64,000 nucleotides of DNA, taken from Falsiroseomonas bella (GTDB lineage Bacteria > Pseudomonadota > Alphaproteobacteria > Acetobacterales > Acetobacteraceae). The DNA is taken from assembly GCF_003173615.1 (NCBI RefSeq), contig NZ_QGNA01000001.1:1178001-1242000 (forward strand), written 5' to 3'. The position numbers were made by a program, and so were the translations under genes. This document shows, one piece after another, positions 1 to 8,844 of the stretch. The notes beneath the pieces were generated by a model that was not told where the DNA came from, searched no databases, and was given only the letters and a program-made list of their open reading frames with translations. Every line of letters starts with the position of its first letter. Position 1 is the first letter of the stretch.

Positions 1-1063
1 CCGCTTCCGGCAGCACCTGTTCCAGCGCGCCGTAGATCACCTCCGGCAGCAGGTGCGAGATCATGGTGCGGCCCCAGGTGGAGGCGGGCGGGCGGCTGTT
101 CACCGCCGTGCCCTCCGGCGCCAGGATCGTGATGGCGCGCATGCAGCCATCGTTGTTCGGCACGTCCGGGTCCAGCGCCAGCTTGATGGGATAGGCGCTG
201 TAGCTGCGCGTCATGTTCAGCGTGCAGTTCACCGCCGCGCGCACCTCGCCGGATGTGCCGGCGAAGTCGATCGTCACCTGGTCATCCGCGATCGTCAGCG
301 CCACCTTGATCAGGATCTGCTCGCCGGTGACAGGCAGCGGCGGCAGCAGCGTTTCGCTGCGCCAGGTGCCCTTGGGCAGCTTCGCGATCTTGGCCCGCAG
401 GCTCCGCTCGCTGCGCGCGGTGATCTCCGCGCCGAGCTCGCCCAGGTCCTCGAGCCCCGTTTCCGCCAGCATCGCCGTCAGGCCGCGCGTGCAGACGTTG
501 TTGGCGACGAGCTGCGCGCGCAGGTCGCCCAGCACCTTCTCCGGCACGCGGATATTGGCGCGGATGAAGGCGAAGATCGCCTCGTTGAGCTTGCCCGCCT
601 CGTAGAGCTTCATGATGGGGATCTTCAGCCCCTCCTCGTACATGTCCTTCGATTCAAGCGTGGACATGCGCCCGCCCATGTCGAGGTGATGAACGATGCA
701 GAGGGTGAAGCCGACCAGCTTGTCGCGATGGAAGATCGGCGATGCGACGGAGATGTCGATCAGGTGGCCGCTGGCGGCCCAGGGGTCGTTGGTGATGATC
801 ACGTCGCCCGGCTGCAGCGTCTCCGCCGGGAAGACCTTCAGGAAGTTGCGCATCACCTCCGGCACGATGCCGAGGAAGCCGGCTGTCGTGACCGTCGAAT
901 GCGCCAGCATGTCCGCGCGCGCGTCGAACACGGCGCAGCAGAAATCGTGGTACTCCTTGACCGAGGGCGTGTAGGCGGTGCGGATCAGCCCCTGGGCCGC
1001 CTCATCCACGATGGCGACCAGGCGGTTCCACAGCACCTGCACGGAAACGGCGTCGAGGCGCAT
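1..1063 (-). CDS. hyuB: Hydantoinase B / oxoprolinase family protein, 3' end outside window
   Basis: This is the N-terminal 354 residues of a hydantoinase B-type subunit; the gene runs off the left edge. The family (N-methylhydantoinase B, 5-oxoprolinase C-terminal half, acetophenone carboxylase and caprolactamase subunits) works with a HyuA partner in ATP-dependent opening or carboxylation of cyclic amides and ketones. Visible family features are the N-terminal VLWNRL segment, ITNDPWAASGH and the HHLDMGG segment. Start is the ATG at 1063-1061, three bases after the hyuA stop, with GGGAGGG about ten bases upstream, so the two genes form one operon and presumably one heteromeric enzyme. The substrate cannot be told from sequence. 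Confidence 0.9.
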   Translation of the reverse strand, partial: MRLDAVSVQVLWNRLVAIVDEAAQGLIRTAYTPSVKEYHDFCCAVFDARADMLAHSTVTTAGFLGIVPEVMRNFLKVFPAETLQPGDVIITNDPWAASGHLIDISVASPIFHRDKLVGFTLCIVHHLDMGGRMSTLESKDMYEEGLKIPIMKLYEAGKLNEAIFAFIRANIRVPEKVLGDLRAQLVANNVCTRGLTAMLAETGLEDLGELGAEITARSERSLRAKIAKLPKGTWRSETLLPPLPVTGEQILIKVALTIADDQVTIDFAGTSGEVRAAVNCTLNMTRSYSAYPIKLALDPDVPNNDGCMRAITILAPEGTAVNSRPPASTWGRTMISHLLPEVIYGALEQVLPEA

Positions 1064-1066
1064 CGC

Positions 1067-3142
1067 TCAGCCCTCCCGATCCGGCGTGGCGAGGTCGATG
1101 ATCAGCGCGCCCGAGTCGTGCACGCGCAGGATGTCGCCGGGCCCGATCACGGTGGTGGATTCGCGCTCCTCCACGATGGCGGGGCCGACGATCTCCTGGT
1201 GCAGCGCGAGGGTCTCGCGGCGATACACCGGTGTCTCCTCGAAGCGCGCGGCGTCGTGCTGCCAAGCCGGGCGTGTCGTGACCGGAGCGCCTGGCTTGCC
1301 AGCGCGGGGCGCCGGCAGGGCCGGTGGCGGCTGCGGTTGGCGCGCTTCCACGCGCAGTGCCGCGATCTCGATCGGATTGTCGTCGTCCACCTTGCCGTAG
1401 AGCGCCTCATACGCCGCGACGAAGCCGGCCGCGAGCTGTTCGGGCAGCGTCGCATCCAAGGCACCGCCGATCGGGATCTCCAGCGCGTGGTCCTGGCCGT
1501 GGTAGCGCAGATCGGCACTACGGCGGACCTCCGGCGTGGCATCGGGCGGCAATAGCGCGACAGCCTCCGCGGCCAGCGCCTCGAGCTCCTGCGCGACCGC
1601 GGCGACGTCCAGCCCGGCGAGGCGCCGGTTCACCGGCCGGCTGCGCTCGAAGGCGATGGGCGCGGCGAGCAGGCCGAGGGAGGACATCACGCCGGCCAGC
1701 GGCGGGACCACCACGCGGCGGCAGCCGAGACGGCGCGCGAGGCCGACCGCATGGACCGGTCCCGCGCCGCCCGTCACCACCAGCGCAAGCGCGGCCGGCG
1801 ACTTTCCCTTGTCCGCGACATAGACGCGGCCGGCTGCGGCCATCGTCTCGTTGACGATCGCATGGATGCCAGCCGCCGCGCGTGCCGTGTCGAGCCCTGC
1901 CGGCTCGGCGACACGCGCGGCGATCGCGGCCTCGGCCCGCGCGCGGTCCAGCTTCATGTCGCCGCCGAGGAAGAAATCCGGGTTGAGATAGCCGAGCGCG
2001 AGATCGGCGTCCGTGACCGTCGGCGCCACGCCGCCCAGGCCGTAGCAGGCGGGCGCGGGATCGGAGCCCGCGCTTTCCGGCCCCACGCGAATCAGGCCGA
2101 GATCGTCCACCCGCGCGATGGAGCCGCCGCCGGCGCCGATCTCCAGCAGGTCATAGACCGGCACGGCCACGGGCATGCCGCTCCCGGCCTTGAAGCGGTG
2201 CACGCGGTCCACCTCGAAATGACGCGTGCGCGCGGCGCGCCCTTCCTCCACGAGGCAAAGCTTCGCCGTGGTGCCGCCCATGTCGAAGGCAAGCAGGGAG
2301 GAGAGGCCGAGCCGGCCGCCGAAATAGATGGCGGCCTCCACGCCTGCCGCGGGCCCGCTTTCGACGATCTGCACCGGGAAGCGCTTTGCGATGTCGGCAG
2401 TCGCTGTGCCGCCGTTGGACAGCATCATGAACAGCGGCCGCGCATAGCCGCGCTGCCGCAGGCCGTGCTGCAGCCGGTCCAGATAGGTGGCGGTCAGCCG
2501 CTTCACATAGGCGTCCACCACGGTGGTGGAGCTGCGTTCGTATTCCTTCGGCTCGGGATGCACCTCATGCGACAGCGAGAGTTCCGCGTCGGGCAACTCT
2601 TCGCGCAGGATTTCGGCGATGCGCCGCTCATGCGCCGGATTGGCATAGGCATGCAGCAGGCAGACCGCGACGGCGTCGACATTCGCTTCGCGGAAGCGGC
2701 GCGCCGCCTCGCGCACATCCCCCTCCTGCAACGGTTCCAGCACGCTGCCATCGGCCAGCACGCGCTCCCGCACGCCGAGGCGCAACTCGCGCGGAACCAG
2801 CGGCGCTGGGTAGCGGATGAACATGTCGAACAGGTCGTAGCGCACCTCGCGCCGCATCTCGATCACGTCCCGGAAGCCGGCGGTCGCGATCAGGCCGGTG
2901 CGCGCGCCGCGCCGCGTCAGGATGGCGTTGGTGACGAGGGTGGTCGCATGGATCACGCCCGCGGCCTCGGCCGCGAAGCCCGGGCGCTCTGCCTCCAGCG
3001 CGGCGATGCCGCGGAACACCGCTTCCTCCGGCGCATGCGGCGTGGTCAGGACCTTGGCGGCGAGCACGCTGCCCTCCTCGACCAGCACGAAGTCGGTGAA
3101 GGTGCCGCCGATGTCGATGCCAAGCCGCGGGCCTGCGCTCAT
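1067..3142 (-). CDS. hyuA: Hydantoinase A / oxoprolinase family ATP-dependent subunit
   Basis: A 691-residue protein beginning near the phosphate-binding motif DIGGTFTDFV of the HyuA/acetate-kinase-like fold. DMGGTTAK (near residue 290) and the glycine-rich VTGGAGPVHA (near residue 470) complete the actin-like ATPase core. The length fits the family (about 680-700). It would phosphorylate or activate a cyclic amide or ketone substrate handed to the HyuB partner encoded just downstream. It is transcribed divergently from the epimerase gene, with an 80-base gap. The annotated role (N-methylhydantoinase or an acetophenone-carboxylase-like enzyme) is family-level only. Confidence 0.92.
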   Translation of the reverse strand: MSAGPRLGIDIGGTFTDFVLVEEGSVLAAKVLTTPHAPEEAVFRGIAALEAERPGFAAEAAGVIHATTLVTNAILTRRGARTGLIATAGFRDVIEMRREVRYDLFDMFIRYPAPLVPRELRLGVRERVLADGSVLEPLQEGDVREAARRFREANVDAVAVCLLHAYANPAHERRIAEILREELPDAELSLSHEVHPEPKEYERSSTTVVDAYVKRLTATYLDRLQHGLRQRGYARPLFMMLSNGGTATADIAKRFPVQIVESGPAAGVEAAIYFGGRLGLSSLLAFDMGGTTAKLCLVEEGRAARTRHFEVDRVHRFKAGSGMPVAVPVYDLLEIGAGGGSIARVDDLGLIRVGPESAGSDPAPACYGLGGVAPTVTDADLALGYLNPDFFLGGDMKLDRARAEAAIAARVAEPAGLDTARAAAGIHAIVNETMAAAGRVYVADKGKSPAALALVVTGGAGPVHAVGLARRLGCRRVVVPPLAGVMSSLGLLAAPIAFERSRPVNRRLAGLDVAAVAQELEALAAEAVALLPPDATPEVRRSADLRYHGQDHALEIPIGGALDATLPEQLAAGFVAAYEALYGKVDDDNPIEIAALRVEARQPQPPPALPAPRAGKPGAPVTTRPAWQHDAARFEETPVYRRETLALHQEIVGPAIVEERESTTVIGPGDILRVHDSGALIIDLATPDREG

Positions 3143-3222
3143 GCCGGTGCCGTCTCCGTTGCGGGCTGGACGTGGGCGGAAAGCGGTGCAGGATCGCCGG
3201 GCACCGCGGAAGGGACAGGGTG

Positions 3223-4191
3223 ATGAGCGTGATGATCGTGGGCGCCAGCGGCTTCGTCGGGCTCGCCCTGGCCGAGCATCTGCTGGCGCGCGGGGACGCG
3301 GTGGTCGCCGCCGATATCGAGGCGTTGCCGCCGCGCGCCGCGCGCGACTTCGCCGCGCTGCCTGGCCGGCTGATCGCCGTCGAGCGGCTCGACGCCACGG
3401 ATGGGGAGACCTATGCGGCGCTGGTCGCGCGCCACCGTCCGCGCGCCATCGTGCATCTTGCCGCGCTCACGCCGCTCGGCCGCGTGCCACCGGCGCTGGC
3501 GCGTCGCACGGCGGCGGTGAACGTGCTCGGGCCGCTGAACGCGGTCGCTGCCGCCGCGGCGCTGCCGGGCTGCTTCCTCGTCGTCGCTTCTTCCGGCTCG
3601 GTCTTCGGCGCCGCCGGCTTCGATGCGCCTGTGCTGGACGCCAGCATCCGCCCCGACCCGCAGAGCATCTATGGCGTCGCCAAATTCGCCGGCGAGCGGA
3701 TGAGCCTGCTTGCCGCCGCCGAGGCCGACGTGCCGCTCGCCGTGGCGCGGCTGTCCTCGGTCTTCGGCCGGTGGGAGCGCGCGACGGGCGCGCGCCCGAT
3801 CGCCTCGCCGCTGCTGCGACTCACGCAGCACGCACTGGCCGGTGAGCCGGCCGTGATCGCCGATGCCGGCAAGCGCGACTTCATCTACTCGGCGGATGTC
3901 GCCGCCGGCCTCGCGAGCCTCGTGGACACGGCAAAGCCCGCGCCGAAGCCGCTGCATCTCGCGCCGGGCATCACCTGGTCGCTGGCAGAGTGGTGCGAGG
4001 GGCTGGCGCGGCGCGTCCCCGGCTTCACCTGGACGCTCGACGCCGACGACCTTGCCGCCGAGTCCGCCTCCAACGCGCGCGCGCCGATGGAGACGGAGTC
4101 GCTCGCCGCCCTCACGGGCTTCCGCGCCGCCTATGACATGGAGCACGCGATGGAGGACGATCTCGCCTGGCGGCGCGCAGCGGCCGACTGA
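3223..4191 (+). CDS. NAD(P)-dependent epimerase/dehydratase (extended SDR)
   Basis: A 322-residue extended short-chain dehydrogenase. The Rossmann motif GASGFVG is at residues 7-13, an SSGSVFG serine segment is near residue 125, and the catalytic pair SIYGVAK (Tyr and Lys) is near residue 150. Members act on nucleotide sugars or on hydroxyacids and lactones. Beside hydantoinase and lyase genes this one more likely serves catabolism than sugar-nucleotide synthesis, but this is inference. I chose the ATG at 3223 because it follows a purine-rich AAGGGACAGGG and starts right before the Rossmann strand. The gene ends 20 bases before the convergent lyase gene. Confidence 0.85.
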   Translation: MSVMIVGASGFVGLALAEHLLARGDAVVAADIEALPPRAARDFAALPGRLIAVERLDATDGETYAALVARHRPRAIVHLAALTPLGRVPPALARRTAAVNVLGPLNAVAAAAALPGCFLVVASSGSVFGAAGFDAPVLDASIRPDPQSIYGVAKFAGERMSLLAAAEADVPLAVARLSSVFGRWERATGARPIASPLLRLTQHALAGEPAVIADAGKRDFIYSADVAAGLASLVDTAKPAPKPLHLAPGITWSLAEWCEGLARRVPGFTWTLDADDLAAESASNARAPMETESLAALTGFRAAYDMEHAMEDDLAWRRAAAD

Positions 4192-4211
4192 CCGAAGCGG
4201 CGCCGCGGGCC

Positions 4212-5111
4212 TCACGCGCCGCCCTCCGTCCAGCCTGCCTCGGCCTGCATCAGCGCGGCGGTGCCCACCACGCCGTCGCGCAACGCCGATGGCGCCATGC
4301 GATCCGCGACGCTGCGCCCGTCGCCGTCGCGCAGCACCGCGCGGAAGGCGGCGTCCATGGCCGCGATCGCGGCGCGCTGCGCATCGCCCGGATAGATCAC
4401 GATGGCGAAGCCGAGTTGGGCAAGGCGTTCGGGCGGCAGCGGCAGGCCATGCGCGCTCATGCTGGCATTCAGCAGTTGCGGCACGCCCGGCAGCGCGGCG
4501 CCGGCCGTCTGCATCGCGGCCGCATCCTCCAGCCCTTCGACGAAGGCGATGTCCGCACCCTCGGCGAGATAGGCGCGCATCCGCGCGAACGCCGCATCCA
4601 GTCCCTCGGGCTTCACCGCATCGGTGCGCGCGATGATCAGCGGCCCGCCGCCCCCCATCTGCTCGACCGTGGCGCGCGCGGCGCGGATGCGCGCCAGCAT
4701 CTCCGCCTGCGCCACCACCGCCACGCCCTCGAACAGGCCGCAACGCTTCGGGAAGGGCTGGTCCTCGATGTGGAGCGCCGCGACGCCGAGCCGCGCATAG
4801 CGCCGCACGGCATGGGCCAGGTTCAGCAGGCCGCCATAGCCCGTGTCGGCATCGGCGATCACCGGTGCGCCGCCGGCGCCCTCCACGATCTCGCCGATGC
4901 GCGCTTCCATCTCCGACAGGCCGAGGATGCCGAGGTCGGGCTGCCCGGCGGCGCGGGCAATGGCGCCGCCGCTCGCATGCAGCGCCGCGGCGCCCGCATG
5001 GATGGCGAGCCTGGCCGAGAGCCCGTCCCAGACGCCGGGCGCCAGCACCGGCATCCTGCCGGCGCCTGCCGCCATCAAGGCGCGCAACCTCTCCGCGGCC
5101 GCAAAGCCCAT
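4212..5111 (-). CDS. Isocitrate lyase / PEP mutase superfamily lyase
   Basis: A 299-residue member of the ICL/PEPM superfamily, a cytoplasmic Mg-dependent TIM barrel. The metal and phosphate signature DADTGYGG is at residues 87-94 and EDQ at 116-118. PKRCG (121-125) keeps the Cys typical of true C-C lyases such as 2-methylisocitrate lyase and 2,3-dimethylmalate lyase and absent from PEP mutases, so a lyase is favoured. The start at 5111 removes an unlikely N-terminal extension and leaves a 97-base divergent promoter region toward iclR. With the aconitase-like pair across that promoter it could form a hydratase-lyase route for a branched dicarboxylic or tricarboxylic acid. Substrate unproven. 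Confidence 0.88.
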   Translation of the reverse strand: MGFAAAERLRALMAAGAGRMPVLAPGVWDGLSARLAIHAGAAALHASGGAIARAAGQPDLGILGLSEMEARIGEIVEGAGGAPVIADADTGYGGLLNLAHAVRRYARLGVAALHIEDQPFPKRCGLFEGVAVVAQAEMLARIRAARATVEQMGGGGPLIIARTDAVKPEGLDAAFARMRAYLAEGADIAFVEGLEDAAAMQTAGAALPGVPQLLNASMSAHGLPLPPERLAQLGFAIVIYPGDAQRAAIAAMDAAFRAVLRDGDGRSVADRMAPSALRDGVVGTAALMQAEAGWTEGGA

Positions 5112-5170
5112 TGCCCCGTCCGCTCTCCCTTCCGTCGCTCCGCCCGGACGAGGCTTGATCGCCCGGGCGC

Positions 5171-5188
5171 TGTTCGGTATGGCGAACA
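5171..5188. promoter_or_regulatory. Perfect palindrome, probable IclR operator
   Basis: TGTTCGgtatggCGAACA has perfect 6-base arms around 6 bases. It lies between the divergent lyase gene (start 5111) and the iclR-family gene (likely start 5209). IclR-family regulators commonly bind such short inverted repeats in the promoter next to their own gene. The position fits autoregulation and joint control of both directions. Confidence 0.6.
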
Positions 5189-5208
5189 CTGTCCGGAAAA
5201 CAGACTGC

Positions 5209-6003
5209 ATGGGGAGGCCGAGGCTGGTCAAGTCCGCAACCAGGGCGCTGGACGTGCTGGAGCTGCTGGCCGCGCGGCCCGAGGCGATGTCGCATGGCGA
5301 GATCGCGCGCGCGCTGCGCATCCCGAAGAGCAGCCTGACCGAGCTTCTCGCCACCCTCGAGCAGCGGCACTACGTGGTGCGCGAGGGCAGCGGCACGGCG
5401 GAGCGCATGCGCCTCGGCCCCGCCGTGCTCGGCCTCGCCGGCGTTCTGCTGCGCCGCACCGACGTCACGCGCCTCGCGCAGCCCGTCGTCGCCGCGCTGA
5501 TGACCCGCACCGGCGAATCCGCCGCGCTGGTCGTGCGCGAGGGCGCGGAGGTCGTCGTGGTCTGCAAGGAGAACTGCAACCAGCCGATCCTCTACTCGCT
5601 GCAGCTCGGCGAGCGCGGGCCGGTGAATGCCTCGGCCGGCGGCAAGGCCATCCTTGGCGCGTCCTCCGCCGCCGAGATCGAGGCCTACCTCGCCCTCGGC
5701 GCGCTGCCGCGCCTCACGCCGCGCACCATCACCGAACCCGCCGCCCTGCGGCGCGAATTCGCCACCATCGCGCGCAGCGGCATCGCCTTCAGCCGCGAGG
5801 AGATGATCGAAGGGATCATCGCCATGGGCCACGCCGTGCTGGACGCCACCGGTCAGCCCTGCGCCGGGCTTTCGGTGGGCGTGCCCAAGGTGCGCTTCAC
5901 GAAGGAGAAGGAGCGCCTGCTGGCCGACGCGCTGCGCGCCGCCGCGGCCGAGATCTCCGCCATGCTGGGCTGGCGCGACCAACCGAGGAGGGCAGCCGGA
6001 TGA
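5209..6003 (+). CDS. IclR-family transcriptional regulator
   Basis: A 264-residue regulator. The N-terminal winged helix-turn-helix spans about residues 5-65 (MSHGEIARALRIPKSSL is the recognition region). It is followed by the IclR effector-binding domain with GPVNASAGGKAIL and the ending GLSVGVP. These proteins sense small organic acids or aromatics in the cytoplasm. An in-frame ATG at 5179 lies inside the operator palindrome, so the ATG at 5209 is preferred. The stop overlaps the next gene start (ATGA at 6000-6003), so regulator, aconitase-like subunits and binding protein form one transcription unit that the palindrome probably controls. Confidence 0.9.
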   Translation: MGRPRLVKSATRALDVLELLAARPEAMSHGEIARALRIPKSSLTELLATLEQRHYVVREGSGTAERMRLGPAVLGLAGVLLRRTDVTRLAQPVVAALMTRTGESAALVVREGAEVVVVCKENCNQPILYSLQLGERGPVNASAGGKAILGASSAAEIEAYLALGALPRLTPRTITEPAALRREFATIARSGIAFSREEMIEGIIAMGHAVLDATGQPCAGLSVGVPKVRFTKEKERLLADALRAAAAEISAMLGWRDQPRRAAG

Positions 6004-7286
6004 CCGGCGGACAGACGATCACCCAGAAGATCCTCTCGCGCATCTGCGGCCGCCGCGTCGCGCCAGGCGAGGTGGTGATGCCGCAGGCGGAGCTGATCAC
6101 CGTGCATGACTGGTACACGGTGAACGCCTTCCGCACGCTGGAGGAGTTCGGCGTCACCAAGCTGCACGACGCGTCCCGCGTGCTGCTGGTGACGGATCAC
6201 GAGCCGCTCGCCGTCTCCCCCCAGGCCTTCGCACGGCAGCAGGCGGTGCGCGGCATCGCGAAGCGCTTCGGTGTGACGCACCGCGACTCCGGCCGCGGCG
6301 GCCTCGGCCATGTCTTCCCGGTGGAGGAAGGCTTGGTCACGCCGGGCATGTTCGTCTTCGCCTACGACCCGCATGTGACGAATTTCGGCGCCGTCGGCGC
6401 GCTCGGCATCGCCGTGCTGACCGAGATCCCGGAAGTGCTCGCCTGCGGCTCCGTCTGGCTGGAAGTGCCGGAGACGCTGCGTGTCGAGATCACCGGCAGC
6501 CTGCCCTTCGGCGTCTTCGCGCGCGACGCGGCGCAGAAGCTGATCGGCAGCCACGATGCCGCGCTGTTCGAGGATGCGGTGGTGGAATATGGCGGGCCGG
6601 GGCTTGCCTCGCTCGGCATGGATGCGCGCCACACGCTGTGCAACACGCCGGTCGAGCTCGGCGCCGTCTCCTCCATCGTGGAGCCCGACGCGGTCTGCAT
6701 GGCCTATGCGACGGCGCGCGCGCAGCGGCCGATCCATGCCGCGCTGCCCGATGCGGATGCGAGCTATCGCGCGCGCATCACGCTGGATCTCTCGTCGCTC
6801 GCGCCGCAGGTCGCGCTGCCGCCGACGCCCGACAATGTGGTGGACGTGACGCAGGCCGCCGGCAAGCCGATCGGCCATGCCTTCATCGGCTCCTGCGCGT
6901 CGGGGATGCTGGACGACCTGCGTGTCGCGGCCGCGGTGCTGCGCGGACGGCAGGTGGCCGAGGGCGTGCGCATGATCGTCACGCCGGCGACGCAGCAGGT
7001 GGCGGCGGACGCCGCGGCCGAAGGGTTGATCGAGGTGTTCCTGCGCGCCGGCGCGATGGTGACGGCGCCGGGCTGCGGCGTCTGCGCCGGCGGGCGCATC
7101 GGCGGCGTGACGGCAGGCGAGCATTCCATCGGGACCGGCACGCGCAACGAGCCCGGGCGGCTCGGCGCGCATGAGGCGGTGCTGCACATCGCGGGGCCGG
7201 CGACGGTCGCCGCATCCGCGGTGGTCGGCAGCATCGCCGATCCGCGGCCCTTCCTGCGCGAGGCGGCCTGGGGGATGGCGGCATGA
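6000..7286 (+). CDS. Aconitase/LeuC-like hydro-lyase large subunit
   Basis: A 428-residue aconitase-superfamily large subunit. GSCASG and PGCGVCAGG supply the three cysteines that hold a [4Fe-4S] cluster in LeuC-type enzymes (usual forms GSCTN and PGCxxC). HTLCNTPVELGA matches the LeuC middle region. The usual DSHT segment reads YDPHVTNFGA, so this is neither canonical LeuC nor aconitase. It probably performs a dehydration/rehydration on a hydroxy-dicarboxylate together with the small subunit, whose start overlaps its stop by 4 bases. Dimethylmaleate hydratase (DmdA) and homoaconitase-type enzymes are the known relatives. No leuB or leuA lies nearby, which argues against leucine synthesis. 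Confidence 0.85.
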   Translation: MTGGQTITQKILSRICGRRVAPGEVVMPQAELITVHDWYTVNAFRTLEEFGVTKLHDASRVLLVTDHEPLAVSPQAFARQQAVRGIAKRFGVTHRDSGRGGLGHVFPVEEGLVTPGMFVFAYDPHVTNFGAVGALGIAVLTEIPEVLACGSVWLEVPETLRVEITGSLPFGVFARDAAQKLIGSHDAALFEDAVVEYGGPGLASLGMDARHTLCNTPVELGAVSSIVEPDAVCMAYATARAQRPIHAALPDADASYRARITLDLSSLAPQVALPPTPDNVVDVTQAAGKPIGHAFIGSCASGMLDDLRVAAAVLRGRQVAEGVRMIVTPATQQVAADAAAEGLIEVFLRAGAMVTAPGCGVCAGGRIGGVTAGEHSIGTGTRNEPGRLGAHEAVLHIAGPATVAASAVVGSIADPRPFLREAAWGMAA

Positions 7287-7807
7287 GCGAGCTGACGCTG
7301 CGCGGACGCGCCTGGGTCTATCCCGACAACGTGGCGATCGACGGCGACCTGATGGCGCTGGAATGGGCGCTGAAGCGCGAGACGCGGCCCGAGGTGTTGC
7401 GGGAGCATGTCTTCGCCGGCCTGGATCCCGATTTCCCGAAGCGCGCGCAACCCGGCGACATCGTCGTCGGCGGCAAGCGCTTCGCGCAGGGCAACCCGCA
7501 CATCCAGGGGATGATCGGCCTGCGCGGCTGCGGTGTCGGGCTGATTGCTGAGAGCATCCCGATCGGCTCCTTCCGCAACGCGCTCGCTGCCGGTTTGCCC
7601 GTGCTGCCGCGCTGCCCCGGCGTGCGCGCGATGTTCGCGAACGCCGAGGAGATCGAGGTGGACTTCGCCGCGGCGCGCGTCCGCAACCTGACGCGCGGCA
7701 CCGAGGCGAGCTTCCCGCCGCTCGGCGCACATCTGGTCGAGATGCTGCGCGCCGGCGGCTGGGGCCCGATGTTCCGCCGTCGCCTTGATGCGATGGCGGC
7801 AACCTGA
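7283..7807 (+). CDS. Aconitase/LeuD-like hydro-lyase small subunit
   Basis: A 174-residue swivel-domain subunit of an aconitase-family hydro-lyase, the usual size for LeuD or DmdB. The normal GDxIDTD entry motif appears as YPDNVAIDGDLM, and the substrate-binding loop normally written GxNFGCGSSREHA appears here as GGKRFAQGNPHIQG. The catalytic loop therefore lacks the canonical Ser-Ser-Arg signature and the pair must act on a different acid or differently. AESIPIGSFRNALAAGLPVLP matches the conserved family segment. ATG overlaps the large-subunit stop (ATGA), indicating translational coupling and a 1:1 complex. Confidence 0.85.
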   Translation: MSELTLRGRAWVYPDNVAIDGDLMALEWALKRETRPEVLREHVFAGLDPDFPKRAQPGDIVVGGKRFAQGNPHIQGMIGLRGCGVGLIAESIPIGSFRNALAAGLPVLPRCPGVRAMFANAEEIEVDFAAARVRNLTRGTEASFPPLGAHLVEMLRAGGWGPMFRRRLDAMAAT

Positions 7808-7833
7808 TCCGAACCAAACCGGGAGACGACGAG

Positions 7834-8835
7834 ATGACGACGAACTTCGCTCTTACGCGCCGCCACGCTATGGCCGGCGCCGCGCTTGCGACGCTCGCCG
7901 CGCCGCGCGCGATGGCGCAGGCCTATCCGGCCCGCCCGGTGCGCCTGGTGGTGCCCTTCCCGCCGGGCAACACCTCCGACATCCTCGCGCGGCTCGTCGC
8001 GGAGGAGGTGCAGAAGCGCCGCGGCGTGACGGTGGTGGTGGAGAACCGGCCCGGCGCCTCTGGCGCGCTCGGCGTGCAGGCGGTGACCGGCGCGCGGGCG
8101 GATGGGCTGACGCTTCTGGTCACCACGCAGTCGCCCATCGTGGTGAATCCGCCGCTGATGAAGAACCCGCCCTATGATCCGGTGCGCGAACTCTCGCCCG
8201 TGGCGCTGTTCGCGCGTACCGGCTTCATCCTGATCGCCGCGCCGGACTTCCCGGCGAACAGCATGGCGGAAGCCGCGCGCGTGCTGCGCGCGGGACCTGC
8301 GGGCCGCTTCAGCGCGGCCAATCCCGGCCTCGGCACACTGAGCCACCTGGCGATGGCGCTGATGGCGCTGCAGCTCGGCACGCAGATCGAATCCGTCCCC
8401 TATCGCGGCAGCGCCGCCGCGCTCGTGGACGTGACCGCAGGGCGCGTGCCGCTGATGATCGACGGCTTCAATTCCGCCGTGCCGCAGGTGCGCGGCGGCA
8501 AGGCGAAGGCGCTGGCGGTCGTGGCGCGCCAGCGCTCCGCGCTGGTGCCGGACGTGCCGAGCATGGCCGAGAGCGGCGTGCCGGAACTGGCGGAGCTGGA
8601 GGCGCTGTCCTGGACCGGCCTGTTCGGCCCCGCCGGCACGCCGCCCGAGGTCGCGGCGTGGTGGACCGCCGCGCTGGGCGAGGTGATGCGCGATCCCGCC
8701 ATCGTCGAGAAGCTCGCCCAGACCTTCATCGAGGCCGTGCCTCCCAACTCCGCCGAGGCCTTCGCGCAGGAGATCGCGGCCGATCTGGCGAAGTGGACGC
8801 GCGTGGTGCGCGACGCGCGGATCGAGCAACAGTAA
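7834..8835 (+). CDS. Bug/TctC-family periplasmic binding protein
   Basis: A 333-residue solute-binding protein of the tripartite tricarboxylate (Bug, TctC) family. The first 30 residues are a cleavable signal with an RR pair and AMAQA cleavage region. The mature start YPARPVRLVVPFPPGNTSDILAR, the VENRPGASGALG loop and VPYRGSAAALVD are family hallmarks. Bug proteins bind carboxylates and related acids in the periplasm and often work without adjacent TctA/TctB membrane genes, as here. GGGAGACGACGAG just upstream is the likely ribosome site. As last gene of the iclR operon it probably captures the acid that the hydro-lyase and lyase degrade. Confidence 0.9.
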   Translation: MTTNFALTRRHAMAGAALATLAAPRAMAQAYPARPVRLVVPFPPGNTSDILARLVAEEVQKRRGVTVVVENRPGASGALGVQAVTGARADGLTLLVTTQSPIVVNPPLMKNPPYDPVRELSPVALFARTGFILIAAPDFPANSMAEAARVLRAGPAGRFSAANPGLGTLSHLAMALMALQLGTQIESVPYRGSAAALVDVTAGRVPLMIDGFNSAVPQVRGGKAKALAVVARQRSALVPDVPSMAESGVPELAELEALSWTGLFGPAGTPPEVAAWWTAALGEVMRDPAIVEKLAQTFIEAVPPNSAEAFAQEIAADLAKWTRVVRDARIEQQ

Positions 8836-8844
8836 GCATCGCGG

